A stretch of 64,000 nt of DNA from Hibiscus mutabilis. Its lineage: Eukaryota > Streptophyta > Magnoliopsida > Malvales > Malvaceae. Below are positions 46,790 through 58,255 of the stretch, one piece after another. Made by a program: the position numbers and the translations under genes. The number at the start of each line of letters is the position of its first letter. Positions within the stretch are counted from its first letter, which is position 1. Where the stretch lies: contig CM033723.1 of NCBI GenBank assembly GCA_019671005.1, positions 14,337,254 through 14,401,253 of the forward strand. Direction: 5' to 3'. Below the pieces are notes generated by a model. That model saw only the letters and a list, made by a program, of their open reading frames with translations, did not search any database and had not been told where the DNA came from.

Positions 46790-47566
46790 TGTACCTTATT
46801 CAAATAGTTTCAGATATTGCTCTTTTCATGCCTAGCCACCAATACTAACTTTTTAGATCTTAATATATCTTTTTTCCACCTTCTCTATCTCAATCTCAGC
46901 TTCTATTGAGTTAGTAGACACTTTAGACTTTTATAATCCGTATATTTGCAGCATCGTTCACTATGTAGATAATGACATCATATCTTTAAAGCAAATACAA
47001 CTGATGCCTACTCTAAATCATAGGTATGCTAATTCCTTTCGTGCATTTTAAGTTACCTTAAAGTATAGGCCATCACTTTTCCTTCTTGCATAAGTACAAC
47101 TCCTAAGCCATTACGAAATGCATAACTATAAACTACATAATCTTTACCCAAATCGGGTTGTACAAGCATTAAAGCTTCAATTAAAATCCTTTTTAACTGA
47201 TCAAAACTCTTCTAACATTTATTAGTCTATATAAACGGTACATCTTTCCTTAGCAGCTTAGCGATCGGTGCAGCGATCATCGAAAAACCTTTCACAATAC
47301 GACAATAGTATCATGCAAATCCCAAGAAACTACGAACTTTTATAATATTCTCGAGGGTTTTCCATCTAACAATGTTTTAGATCTTTTTAGGATCAAATTT
47401 AATTCCTTTAGCAGAAACAATATGGCTTAAGAAGGCCACCTCTGATAGCCAAAACTCACTTTTAGAGAATTTATCATAAAGCTCCTTATTTCTCAAGATC
47501 TGTAATACTATTCACAAATAAGCATTATGCTCTTCTTTAGTCTTTGAATAGACCAAAAGGCATCAC
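46790..47566 (-). pseudogene. Deleted RT/RNase H/integrase of the C element
   Basis: From 47566 the minus strand gives MPFGL and then jumps to YSKTKEEHNAYL. The segment normally between them, which holds the RT active site with its paired Asp residues, is gone. RT thumb (FWLSEVAFLSHIVSAKGI, VRSFLGF), connection, and RNase H start (ALMLVQPDLGKDYVVYSYA, MQEGKVMAY) follow, with stops. At about 46880 it jumps again into the integrase zinc-domain fragment (DLKKL-like, then WWPGMK-like residues in shifted frame), which ends at the PPT. Integrase core and C-terminus are absent. Confidence 0.76.
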
Positions 47567-47789
47567 TACTATTCCTGCACTTTTCTTACTTTTCAACACC
47601 AGTCATTTTAAACGACAATCCATTATAGCATGATAAACATGCAACCACTCTATACCTAAGATAATTCAAACTCATAAAAAGATAATTCCATCAAATCAAC
47701 TGGGAATTCAATCCCATGCATCACTATCTAGCTTTGATTACTAATTCTATTTACCCGAGCACTCTAACCAATAGGCTTTATTGCAAAAC

Positions 47790-48000
47790 TCTACTAGATG
47801 TAGATTTTAAGATAATCCCTTTATCACATACTAACTTAAAACTAACATATGAGTGAGTAGAACTAGGATCTATCAATGCAAATACAGGTTTACCATAAAG
47901 TTGGAAAGTACATGTAACAATATCTGGTGCATCCCTATCCTCATCAGAACGAATATGGTAGACTCTCGCCGGAGTCTTAAATTCCTTGTCGAAAACACCT
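47790..48000 (-). pseudogene. Protease region of the C element
   Basis: The minus strand reads TPARVYHIRSDEDRDAPDIV, then FALIDPSSTHSYVSFKLVCD, the pepsin-like retroelement protease with its catalytic Asp in LIDPSS. The third residue of the active-site triad is Ser, where Gly is usual. Stops follow about 40 codons later. This region corresponds to the protease start that ends each gag unit of array A, and shows where those units were cut. It would process gag-pol. Confidence 0.68.
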
Positions 48001-48109
48001 TCAAATACACTCGGACGATGAACTCTAGAAGATTTTTGATTGCCTTAATATTTTCCTTTCTGATTCTGAGCTACTGATCTCTCTGATTTATCTGATTTTT
48101 TATCAATCC

Positions 48110-49117
48110 TCAGACAATCCCGGATAAAATGATCAGTAGCACCACAACCAAAACAAGCTCCTGCAACTGCTCGGCATTGTCCATAGTGATTTTGCCACAC
48201 TGGTCACAAAAAACTATACTTTGAAATTTTCTCGAACTTTCAGTCTTTGTAGTAGAGGCCTGCGAACCTTTGGAATTCCCATATCGAAATCTTTGTCTGG
48301 ATGACATAGTGGATCCTGCTCGATTGTTCTGATATGAGCCCTTGCCTTTCTTGGAAGACAATGAACCAAAAGACCTTCCATGACTCCTTTTTTGAGACTG
48401 AACATCACTAGTTGCTAACCTTTCTTGCCGAACTTTTTCCATTCCTTTTGCACGATTAATAGCATCTTGAAATCTAGTAATATCCATAGCAATCAACACC
48501 TTTTTTTATAATCAGGATCCAATCCTTCAATGATCATTCTTAGTAGGAATTAACTCTGAGGCAAAACGGCTCAGTTTGTTGAATTCACACTCATATTCAT
48601 ATATTGTTCAATCGCCTTGCTTGAGATTCAAAAAATAATTTCTCATTTCTCGTATGAACATATCACCAATATACTTATTGTGAAACTCGCGAAGAAAGAA
48701 CTCCCAGGTAATCTCTTCAAGAGGACAAGTAGTGACATTTGTCCACTAGATACGTGATTGTCCTTTCAGTAAGGACACAACACCATTTAACATCTTTTGA
48801 TCATCACAATGCAATCCCTCGAGCATAATCTTTAAATCATTCAACCAATAATCCTCCTCAATCGGGTCTCCATCAGTGAAATCTGGCGCTTCCAGCTTCT
48901 TTAACTCCTTGGCAATAGAAACTTGTGGAGGCTGATTAATAATCATCTCTAGAGCCTGTAAGAAATTCCCTTGACCTTGTTTCGGTATTCCAGGCTGAAC
49001 TAGCACATTCTCATCAGACTGTACTATAGGTTGAGAAAAACTAGCTCCCTCACCAACCTCGGGGTCATTCTGACGCTCTATATGGGTTGCCTGGCGCGAT
49101 CCTATATTCCCAGACAT
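48110..49117 (-). pseudogene. gag of the C element, frameshifted
   Basis: The start ATG at 49117 opens a 123-residue frame (MSGNIGSRQATHIERQNDPE at its start, then LKKLEAPDFTDGDPIEEDYW), the N-terminal part of Tekay/Del gag. It stops with TAG at 48746. The sequence continues through EITWEFFLREFHNKYIGDMF, more stops, and DITRFQDAINRAKGMEKVRQ. At the zinc knuckles CDQCGK is followed by a one-base loss in an A run, so the remaining HYGQC and CFGCGATDHFIRDC are out of frame. Gag forms the particle that packages the RNA; this copy cannot. It supplies the N-terminal gag half missing from array A. Confidence 0.78.
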
Positions 49118-49264
49118 CTATACTCACAATAAAAGTTTAGGTTAGTAAGCAAGCATTTTAGTCATACTAGCATCATCAATAGTAATTATGACATCCAAGT
49201 GGCATGTATACACTTTCAAACACTTATAAATCATTTTTCCATTCCAGAATCGACTAAACATATA

Positions 49265-49276
49265 GCTCTGATATCA
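49265..49276 (-). other. Primer-binding site of the C element
   Basis: The minus strand reads TGATATCAGAGC, one change from the tRNA-iMet site TGGTATCAGAGC, 5 bases from the LTR at 49282. Confidence 0.82.
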
Positions 49277-49281
49277 ATAAT

Positions 49282-52200
49282 TGTAACACCACATTCCCGT
49301 ATTCATTTCCAAACACGAGTCAGTAATGTTATAAAACATTGTTGATAACATTTCTAATTCTTAAATCTTGTAAATTGGCAGTTTGTATTACTTTCAAGGA
49401 TTTGTTTCTACAGAACAGCCTAAACATAGAAATTTCACTCGCTTTACACCGATAAAAAACTAGATTCGAATACGATTATAATGGTATCTTCCACAAAAAT
49501 TAAATAAAAAAATCATCATTTAACTCTATTTGTGGAAATTATGGCAATTTTTCAAACATACTGCCTAATGCGGAATTTCAAGACTATTTTCAAATGATTC
49601 AGTAATAAGCTTACTAAACTACTTATAATTCTTTCCAATTCACCCATTACCCTTACTAATTCATGTTTCAACCATAAACATCACCAACCACAGAGTTATT
49701 AAAGTTCGAATTACACAAAATAAAAGAGTTTAACTTTATACATGCCACTAATCAAAATATCATGTAGGATGCCAAAATAATACTATGATAACATGTAGTA
49801 TGTGCTCGTCCACAAGATAATCCCGAGCTATGCTGCTTACCACTAAACTTTATTAGCCTACGTGTGCACAAGAAAAACACACGCTAAGTATAACTTAGTC
49901 AGGCATTATAGGTCATCATAAAATGAATAATGAAATAGATGAAAACATGGTTAAGTAATCTTATACCAAAACTTTCTTATACTTTAAAACCTTCAAATAC
50001 AACATTTATAAGGATAGGTTAGCTTCATATAACTTGTGTTTATCATTGGCCCAAGATTTATATAAGAGAAACTTAAGTAAGCGAAATCGGTACTCCCAGA
50101 GTACTAGCCATTTCTTATAAAGAGAAAGGCAACTTTACATTAATATGAGCTCAATGTGCTCCCCGAGCACTAGTCACCGTAGTGACGGTAGTCCCTGACT
50201 ACTAGATCCGAAGATTAGTGTGTAGCTACAAGCAGTCCCAGACTGCTAGACCTCTAATGGCATGCCACTATACTGTAACTCTCTATAATATACTTGGGCA
50301 ATAATCATCATCATTAAACTTATAAAATATCATTCTGTAAATAATATGTGTATTGTCATCAATATAACAATAACTTTGCCGTAAACAAAGCATAATAGGG
50401 CAATTCATACCCCATTTCACGTACTAACCTTTATCCTTTGCTTGTAAATCACCATATAGCTCATATAAAATCATGTTATCATTTCAATAAAATCAATAAA
50501 TAGACTTCATAAAAATTCAAATAAAAGTGCATTCAAAAACATATAAATGTACTCACCTTATATGCCTCACTAATTACTTGTACCAAAATATACGTATTTA
50601 CTCCGGAACTTTATCCTTATCTCTCGATTTGCTTCGATTTCGTGCTTGTTCGTCTTCTTGTAATCATCAATCTCATAACACATACAATTAATGTACATGT
50701 TAGATTTACAATTTCACTAAGTACATTATAAGGAGAAAATTCATAAATTTCCTTTAATGCACTAATGATATATAATTGCTTCCTGCAATTCAATTTATGC
50801 CACCCTCAAAATAATAATTTCCAATGTAATCCTTTATTTTCTCATTCTTGCCAAAATGATCCTTTTTCTTCATTTCAGGCTAATTTGGTCACATTTTCAA
50901 CAATTACTTTTCAATCCCACCTTAATTCAAAATTTTCACGAGCATCCCTCTAATTTCCTCAAAATATCGAATAGGTCCTCAAACTTTTCAAAATTTTCAT
51001 TTTGGCCCAAAATACTAAAGTAAGCTTCTGACATCACAGTTCCATCATTCTCATCACCAAAATAATTTTTTACAATTTAGTCCCAAATTTTTGAATTAGT
51101 CCCCAAAGGGAATTTAACCTTCAACATCAAAATTGAACTTCCATCATCAACATAAGACTTCGAACATCAAAATCTAACAATTTTCATCCTTAATATTCAA
51201 AACCCTAACAAATCCCTAAATTCAAGATTAGGATTTATAACTTGCAACATGAAATTAACTTAATTTCAAGCTTATTCTCCTCACAATTAAGCTTAATTCA
51301 TCATCTACTACTTAAATTCAATCATAATTCCATGAAACCCTAATTTCTCTCCCTTCAAACCCTAATCCTATACTCCATGTTTTCATGAAATTTTACTATC
51401 AAAATGTAGAGAATGAGGAGTAGATCACTTTACCTCAAAGAACCTTGCTTAAATTCTTGATCGAAAGCCTTGAATTTTGAACTAGAAAATTTTCTTTAGT
51501 TTTCCCTGTATTTTTTCTCCAAGTTTCGAAATTGGGAGGAAGAGGATGAACTTTTTGTTCATCAATTTGACTTATATTCTAATATAGAATAATAATTTGC
51601 CATCTGTTACTTCAAAAATGAATTTTTTATTCATTTTTCACCTTTTCCAAACTTGCCCCCTTAACTAAATAAAAATTACAACTAGCTCAAAATTATGCCA
51701 TTCCACTACATTTGAACTAACTTAGCTCCAATCCAACCAGCTATCATCATTAAATAATCATAAAATATCATTTATGATTTTTGTTCGATCTAATTTCTCA
51801 ATTTTCACCTTCTACGATTTTTCCTCTATCGAACAATCAATTCAGATTTGAGAATCTCATATTTCTCTAATTCCATTAATAAATACTTATTTTCATATGA
51901 AATCCTTCATTTAATAAAGTCAAACTTAGAAATTTGACTCTATCAAAAAATACCACTAATTACTCGAAATCTTTATCGGTAATATCTTTCTTGAAAATCC
52001 TTCATTAAGCATTTATACGAATCTTTCTTACTTCTTCTAAGACCTTTTTACTAATCAAAATACTGATGTTGACAATTCCCAAAAGGTCACCCAAAACTTT
52101 TCTCTAATCTTAGCACGCTTAACAATTTTATTCGAGAAAAATTTAATATTTTCTACTGTATTCCAACCTCCAAAACTGCTACCAAAATCCTTATTTTGAT

Positions 52201-52333
52201 CGAATTTATCCTTATACTGAATAAAAATCATCTTTGAGAAAATTTACACTTAGGTCCCTAAACTTTTCCAAAGTTTATACTTTAGCCCCCAAACTTTCAA
52301 AATTTACATTTTGGTCAAAATTGGGATATTACA
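49282..52333 (-). repeat. 5' LTR of the C element
   Basis: 3052 bp, from TGTAACACCACA to GGATATTACA, with the PBS at its left. The right flank TTCCA (52334-52338) and following RT sequence equal those of the solo LTR at 36517. Short stems such as GTCACCGTAGTGAC (about 50174) lie in the same relative place as in the other C and E LTRs. Confidence 0.86.
52075..52125 (-). promoter_or_regulatory. 5S-rRNA-promoter-like block in 5' LTR of C
   Basis: The minus strand reads GTTAAGCGTGCTAAG, then ATTAGAGAAAAGT, then GGGTGACCTTTTGGGAA. It starts 210 bases from the LTR start, as in the solo C LTR. Confidence 0.6.
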
Positions 52334-53768
52334 TTCCATTCAACTATAGTTGGTACTTTCTTGGGATTTAATCTTTTCTCTTCTTCCAAAACCACATGAC
52401 CAAGATTTACACTTTGACAGCTTAGCATAAAACTTCTTTTCTCGAAGAGTCTAAAGAACAATACGAAGATAGGCATCATGTTCTTCCTTTGTCTTCGATC
52501 CCTCCACAATAGAATGTATATGTTTAGGATCGTCTCGGATCCCTACAGCTGAAGTAATATGACCTAAGAAAGCCACTTTTAATAGCCAAAACTCACATCA
52601 AGTCTTTCTGGTTCAGGTTAATTGATAATCCTGATAGAAAATATATCATTTCCCTTTTCTTATTTCCTTTTATAAATAATCATTACATGGTCATAAAGAA
52701 CTATCTTCCTTCTTTACGAATAATTTTGGAGCTTCTCACAATAACACACTGGATTGATTATAACTCCAGTCTAACAATTCTTACAGCTGAGATTTCAGCT
52801 CTTTTAATTCCTTCTAGGAATTTTTCCAGGTCACTTCTCTTTTAAGTACTACTCTGTGGCATTAGTCAACCCAAATACAAACATGTTCCCTTAGTAACTA
52901 TATTACTTCTTCTGACTTTTCAATTTTCATATCTTTCAGACCTTCCAATATGATTTTTATCATCCTTTAACTTCAGATAAGTAGTCATCAATTCACCTTT
53001 ACTATAAAATTTAGGGCACTCAGAAACTTAAACTTTTAACAATAAATGCCCTAACAAATACGGATACTGGAGGTTAAACCCTCTCATGTATTTCTTCTAA
53101 TATCTAAAATAGTATTCCCTGGTCTTGTGCTTGAGCTCCCTACTGCACAAGTAGCTCAGCCAAATCAAAAGTCGAGAACAGTACATACTTTACTTCATTT
53201 ATACTACTACGGTCTCTTTCTGACCCCCAAGCATTTAAATATCTCAAGTAAAGATACTTATTCTTATTCTTACTTCTTCATATTCGAATATCTTAATTTA
53301 TCAAAGATATTCTTAAAATCATTTAATCATAAATTTACAGTCCTATGACTGTCTTTTACCTTGAAATGTGAGCCATTACTATCTAAATTTCTTTGAAACT
53401 TCTGCTATTATAAACATAAGTGCATATATAGATGTTAAGGACTAACATCTTATAATTACTGCATCAGCTCCTTACAATGCAGATAACTCAACCCAAAATG
53501 AAGTTGATTACAATACTTATATCACTTCATTGTACTCGTTATGGGTCCTTTATTGACCTCTGAGATTCGTCAATTAACGAAATCCGGTAGTGTCTTACTT
53601 TCCTTACTATAATCTTATTCTATCATATACTAATAAGGAGCAGCTTCAAGTCATACAATCAACACATCAGTAATATGACATTCTAGGGCCATGAATTTAC
53701 TGACAACTTATAACAAACTTGGTTTAGAATCCAGAACCGACTAAACTTGTAGCCCTGATACCACTAAA
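52334..53768 (-). pseudogene. Second copy of the B interior, pol remnants
   Basis: Colinear with 36518-38333. Relative to that copy it lacks about 20 bases near 52402 (CCAAG repeat at the edges) and about 385 bases at 52499 (between GTCTTCGA and CCACAATAG), the latter being the integrase part. RT thumb residues (NPKKVPTIVEWN, VVLEEEKR) are readable near 52330-52400, and RT N-terminal remnants near 52700-52850. Stops and frame changes throughout. The region next to the PBS again has no visible gag. Confidence 0.72.
53752..53763 (-). other. Primer-binding site of the second B copy
   Basis: The minus strand reads TGGTATCAGGGC, one change from the tRNA-iMet site, 5 bases from the LTR at 53769. 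Confidence 0.8.
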
Positions 53769-54350
53769 TGTAACACCCTTAACGTATACTTGTAGTAGGA
53801 ATACACATTAAGGATGTCACAATATTATTTAACAGATTTCTAGCTTGTAAACAATTTTTTTAAAAAAACATCTACATAAAACTAATTTATAAAATAACCC
53901 TTTCTTGAGTTTCGAGGTATTCATAGCCTATTTGCATATTGCTAGTTTTGACCCTGAATTGGTTTATAAAACATGTTAGTCAGCTTTTAAAATAAATATG
54001 TAACTCAGGGTGAAAACTAGGTACACTGCATAGGCCCTTTCTTGAATTTAAAATCGTTAAATGTTACCCGATTAAATATCATCACCGGTAATTCTTTAAC
54101 CATACGAATAATTCATATTTATTTGACTATTAATCAAACTTACACCTTTAAAACAACTAAAATATAAATTGATACATGCCCACTAGAGAATATCATAAAT
54201 TAGAATATCTTACTGATGTTTGGCAGATTGCAACTTGATCAACATGCTTGACTCCTCTTTTGGTAAGTTTCCAATAACCTACGTGTGAAATAACACACGT
54301 TAAGTATTCACTTAGTGAGACAAAACATATAAGGTTATCAAATAACTGAC
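53769..54350 (-). repeat. LTR of the second B copy, cut by the Tat-like element
   Basis: Begins TGTAACACCCTTAACGTATA and follows the B LTR for 582 bases to AAATAACTGAC, where LTR D1 begins. In the reference the sequence continues ATGAACATAATTC (38917), so the rest should lie beyond the inserted element, outside the window. Confidence 0.82.
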
Positions 54351-54914
54351 TGTAATCACTCATTTTTATCCGGTTTGTGAATATTGTTAATATAATAATT
54401 AAAGGGTATTATTATTGCATGTGGGCGTGTTATACTATGTGTTTATGTACGTCTGATTAATATGTGCGTAAAATATGTGTGTGATAGGTGTGAGCGTATA
54501 TTATACATATTATGTATGTGTTATTAAGGTTTGATAATATTTATTCGAGATATTAATATGTTATATGTGTGTTTTATATTGCATGAGTGTTTGTATTAAT
54601 ATGTTTTGTGTATGCACGTATTAAGGTATGTGTAAGTATTATATGTGTGCAATTTATGTATATAATGTGTGAATGTGTACGTACAAACATAAACATGTAT
54701 GTTAGTTATTAGTTATGTTATTAACATTACATGTATTATATAAGGTATGTATGTATGTATATTATGTATGATAGTTCTAACGTATTTGCATATGATGTAT
54801 GTATGTGCATGTATTAAATTATAAGTTTAATTATTATTATTATTATTAGGTTATATAAATATGAAAGTAGATTATAAATAAAAACCCATTTTATTAGGGT
54901 CCAGTCCATTTACA

Positions 54915-54927
54915 TATATATAAAAAA
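54915..54927 (+). promoter_or_regulatory. TATA box candidate in LTR D1
   Basis: TATATATAAAAAA about 560 bases into the LTR. The counterpart in D2 is TATATAAAAAA at 60024-60034. Transcription would then start just before the GC-rich block. Confidence 0.5.
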
Positions 54928-55264
54928 GGGTCTCAATTATTTTACAAGGCCCATTCGGCCAGAACCCATACCCAATATCTCAAAACCATAACACATATGA
55001 GACTATCTAAACCCTAATTATTCTTATCCCTTACACAGCTAAAGGAGGGCCATTGGATTGGATCCAAATCCAGCGGTCGAGATCAAACCATGGCGTCTCT
55101 CCAGCTGGCCGCGTGGAACCACGCGTAGGTCGTTCGGCTCCACACACGCGCGTGTATCACACACGCAAGACTACTCGGTTACTGAGCTCCACGTGGCAAG
55201 ATCCTGGGCAGTCTCGTCCTTCCCCAGATCGAATCCTGGACGCCCATCTTCAAACCACCCCGGT

Positions 55265-55288
55265 CGTTGGATCAGATCTGATCCAACG
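55265..55288. repeat. 24-bp perfect palindrome in LTR D1
   Basis: The inverted repeat is centred on AGATCT, with arms CGTTGGATC and GATCCAACG. In D2 it is at 60369-60398, extended to 15 bp per arm with one mismatch. Confidence 0.8.
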
Positions 55289-55594
55289 GCCAAGGGACGC
55301 TCTGACCATATGATCACCACTACCACGCCGTCGTACCACCGGCTCCAACCACCGTGCAGGGGCGTGCAAGAATAAGAAACAAAGGACTGACAGTACAAAA
55401 CGGGGCCAAAATATGTATTTCTATATGTTATTTCTACCAAAAATAGTTAGAGATCAGGCATATATGTAAACCAACAAAAGTGTAAAAGAAATAAGGGTTA
55501 TTAGTTTTCCAGAAATAAAAAAAAAGTCAAAAAGAAAAACAAAGAGTTTCGTGGTAATCCCTTCTTCTTTTTCTCATATATGTGTACAAAAAAA

Positions 55595-55649
55595 CCATAT
55601 GATCACCACTACCACGCCGTCGTAACACCGGCTCCAACCACCGTGCAGG
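55595..55649 (+). repeat. 55-bp copied segment at the LTR D1 breakpoint
   Basis: From CCATATGATCACCACTACC to CCGTGCAGG, this repeats 55306-55360 with one change. It lies exactly between the end of truncated LTR D1 and the gag fragment, as a templated filler would. Confidence 0.78.
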
Positions 55650-55997
55650 AAAATTCCTCGGCCGAGCGCAAACTTAGAAGTGTTCGGAACTTCCATCTCA
55701 TACATTTGGCCTCATTTGGTAGGGGGTCACTATCTTGCTCCTAGGCCGATGAAGATGGCACCTGATCTATCTGCCCATAGTTTTGACTCGAGTAGCACAT
55801 GTGAATTCCATATGGGGGCACCGGGGCATCCCACCAGAAAATGTAGACCCTTATTGGAGGAGATCAAGAAGATGGTCCATGATGGGACCGTGACACAAGA
55901 GTTGATCCAGCAGTGGAAGACCAAGGATGAGGGGCAAGTCTGCATAGTGCTGAGGAAGTCAGAGATATCTCTACATCAAAAGACTTCCCTGAATTAA
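55650..55997 (+). pseudogene. Tat-like gag C-terminal fragment
   Basis: An open frame enters from the breakpoint without a start codon. It holds CEFHMGAPGHPTRKC, a zinc knuckle of C-x2-H-type with C...H...C spacing typical of Tat/Ogre gag, then PLLEEIKKMVHDGTVTQEL, the conserved helix that follows it. It ends at SLN with a stop at 55995-55997. The N-terminal gag, the start, PBS and leader are deleted. No protease, RT or integrase motif can be found between here and the PPT. Non-functional remnant of a particle protein. Confidence 0.68.
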
Positions 55998-58255
55998 TAC
56001 AAGGAATCAACTTTACCACCTGTAGCCCACATATGGTAAAGATCTTTTGTGAAAGGGGCATGCTTTTTTATTTTTATTCCAGTGAAGAACGTTTTTCGCT
56101 TAACATATAATGTTCTTGAAAGCATATAGATGTATATTTTCTCGCCGTTGTATGACACTGGATATCAATTGCAAGATGTGACATTAGATGGATGTTGTGA
56201 CAACGATAAGGTGTGATCTTCCCTACCAGACTCTGGTCATCAAAGCAAGATCACTACTCTTTCGATGATGTTCAAAGACGAAAAAACTCCAAATGTCAAC
56301 CATGTAGAGTTGCTTGAAATTGAAACTCTAGGCATAATCTTCTAGGTAGTAAAGAAGTAAAAATAAGAATTAAAAAAGGGGAAGAATTGAAGAAAGAAAG
56401 AAGAAGAAAGAAAGAAAAAGAAAAAAGAAAAAGAGAGAAAAGAATAATAAAAGCACTCCTATGTTCGAAACCTGGTAATAGGCTTGTTCGGATAAGAATG
56501 TGGGAATTTTGGGGCACTCCGCTGAAGCGATAAGGTGGAGATACATCATCCAATTCAAGAAACCTTAGCTTCATGAGTGATGGTAATATTTTCAAAATCG
56601 TGACTATGCCGAGTAACTTGCGGCAATATTGTTTGCTCCATCGTTGTCTTCAGGACAAAGGACTGTGACGAATTGATTTCCTCAAATAATGATAAAAACA
56701 TAAAAAAGGGAAAAAGGGAAAAAGAAGAAAAAAAAAAGAAAAAGAAAAAGAAGAAAAAGAAAATGAGAAAATGAAGAAAAAAGGAAAAAGAAAAGGGAGG
56801 AGAAATGAAGAGAAAAGAAAAGGGAGAAAAATAGATGATGGCATAGGTAAAATTAAAACTCGCACCACCTAGAACTCTATTCTTAGAGTAAGATTTCTGC
56901 GCTCGAGTGGTCATACAAGCCCACCCTTTTTGGGGGTAGAGCAAGTAATGAGAATTGAGAAAGAGCAATATTCTGCAGCAACGCGGTAATCATGAGGATG
57001 AATCGAGTCACCAGGGAAGACTTCACATCCTTGAATTACTGAGTGGTTGAATCTAAGCCGTTCTTGCACTTGATATCCAGAGCTCCTATGATGTGTTTTC
57101 AAGATCCTGTATGTTAATCTAAATGATACCCTTCACTGGAATGCCAATCAACAAATTGACAAGCTAAAGCAACAAAGATTTCCATGTATTACTTCAGGGA
57201 CAAGATCCAGAACACAAGGTTACAGATATTATTGGAGCACCTAACCAGAAACGACCCCACAATGCATAGAATGAAGATGATGACAGGAGCATAGGTGTCA
57301 GACAGCTCAAGAACAAGAAGCGGGTTTCAGCCATGATGCCTTGGTTGGTTCAAGAAAATGAAGGACGAAATAGGACAAGAATGAGCTTACAAAGTATGGG
57401 AGACGGTAAAAGGTAAACATTGAGTATCCAAAGGATTAAAGCACAGGGATCGAGAAATGGTTCCCGTCCAAAGGCAACAAGAAGATTGAGGTTAAGTTCA
57501 GAATATAGAAGCATTTTGCTCACCCCGATAACGAAACTAACAAATACTCAGAAGGTTGGGTCAAAGGAGTTGGAAGGTAACCGAGCTCCTGATCGTGTGG
57601 GGCAATGCAGAGCGGAAAGAATGGTAAGAATCTCTGCACATGCATGATATAGAGTTTGTTGGTGAAGCGGGCAGAGACTCCGAAGAAGAAAGGCAAGTGC
57701 TCGTGCAAAAGAACGAGAGAGGGTACTCATTTAACAAAAATTGACAGAAATAAAGATCAAAACTGAGCATACTGCAAAAAGAAAGGAATTGGAGAATTTG
57801 AAGAATGACTTTTCAGGGCATGGGATTTTAAAACATGTCTAAAAATAAAAAGAAAAAAGAAAAAGAGAAGGAAAAAGAAAGAGAGAGAGAGAGAATTATA
57901 TCGCGAAAGGGTTAAAAGGCATGAATCATATAAATAACTGATCAAAGGACATGCTACAACAGGAGAGAAGGAAAGAAATCTGAGAAATAACCTTCCAGGG
58001 CATAAGACTTTAGAACAGAAAAATGATGATAAAAAAAAGAAAAGAAGAAAAAGAGAAAAGAAAAAGAAGAAAGAGAGAGGAAAGAAGAAAGAGAGAAGAA
58101 AAAGAAAGAAAAAAAAAAGAAACAAGAAAAAGAGAAGAAGAAGAAGAAGAAATCACGACATTGCATGTATCATATAGATAGAGGCATGTCAATTTTTGCT
58201 TGTTCCTAGATAGGTACTTGAAGAATTGTCAAAGAATTTACTAAAGAACAGAAAA
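55998..58255 (+). other. Unrecognised interior and purine-rich 3' region
   Basis: After the gag fragment no coding motif is seen. Purine-rich runs of GAAAAAG type on the plus strand occur at 56370-56450, 56700-56840, 57840-57900 and 58015-58155. Between them lies mixed sequence (56040-56340, 56860-57780) that I could not assign. Minus-strand open frames over the runs translate as Phe/Ser/Leu stretches and are artefacts of composition. Confidence 0.5.

Larger units (their letters stand above)
44336..52333 (-). mobile_element. Family-C Gypsy element (Tekay/Del-like), deleted
   Basis: Minus-strand order: 5' LTR (52333-49282), PBS (49276-49265), gag (49117-48110), protease (about 48000-47800), RT/RNase H with a gap (47566-46880), integrase zinc-domain fragment (46870-46800), PPT (46766-46749), and 3' LTR (46748-44336, truncated). 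The interior is only 2.5 kb; most of RT and integrase is missing. The right flank, 52334 onward, is RT of a second B copy, at the same site as the solo LTR C at 36517. Confidence 0.82.
54351..55594 (+). repeat. LTR D1, 3'-truncated
   Basis: Begins TGTAATCACTC and matches LTR D2 (59449 onward) closely for about 1.24 kb, to GTGTACAAAAAAAC. The remaining 2.1 kb of the LTR, the PBS and the gag start are missing. It contains a TATA box, a GC-rich block at 55050-55375, and a palindrome at 55265-55288. Confidence 0.84.

Noticed and set aside
56555..58192. Minus-strand open frames rich in Phe, Ser and Leu, resembling membrane proteins
   Set aside because: They are reverse readings of GAAAAAG purine runs; composition alone gives these residues.
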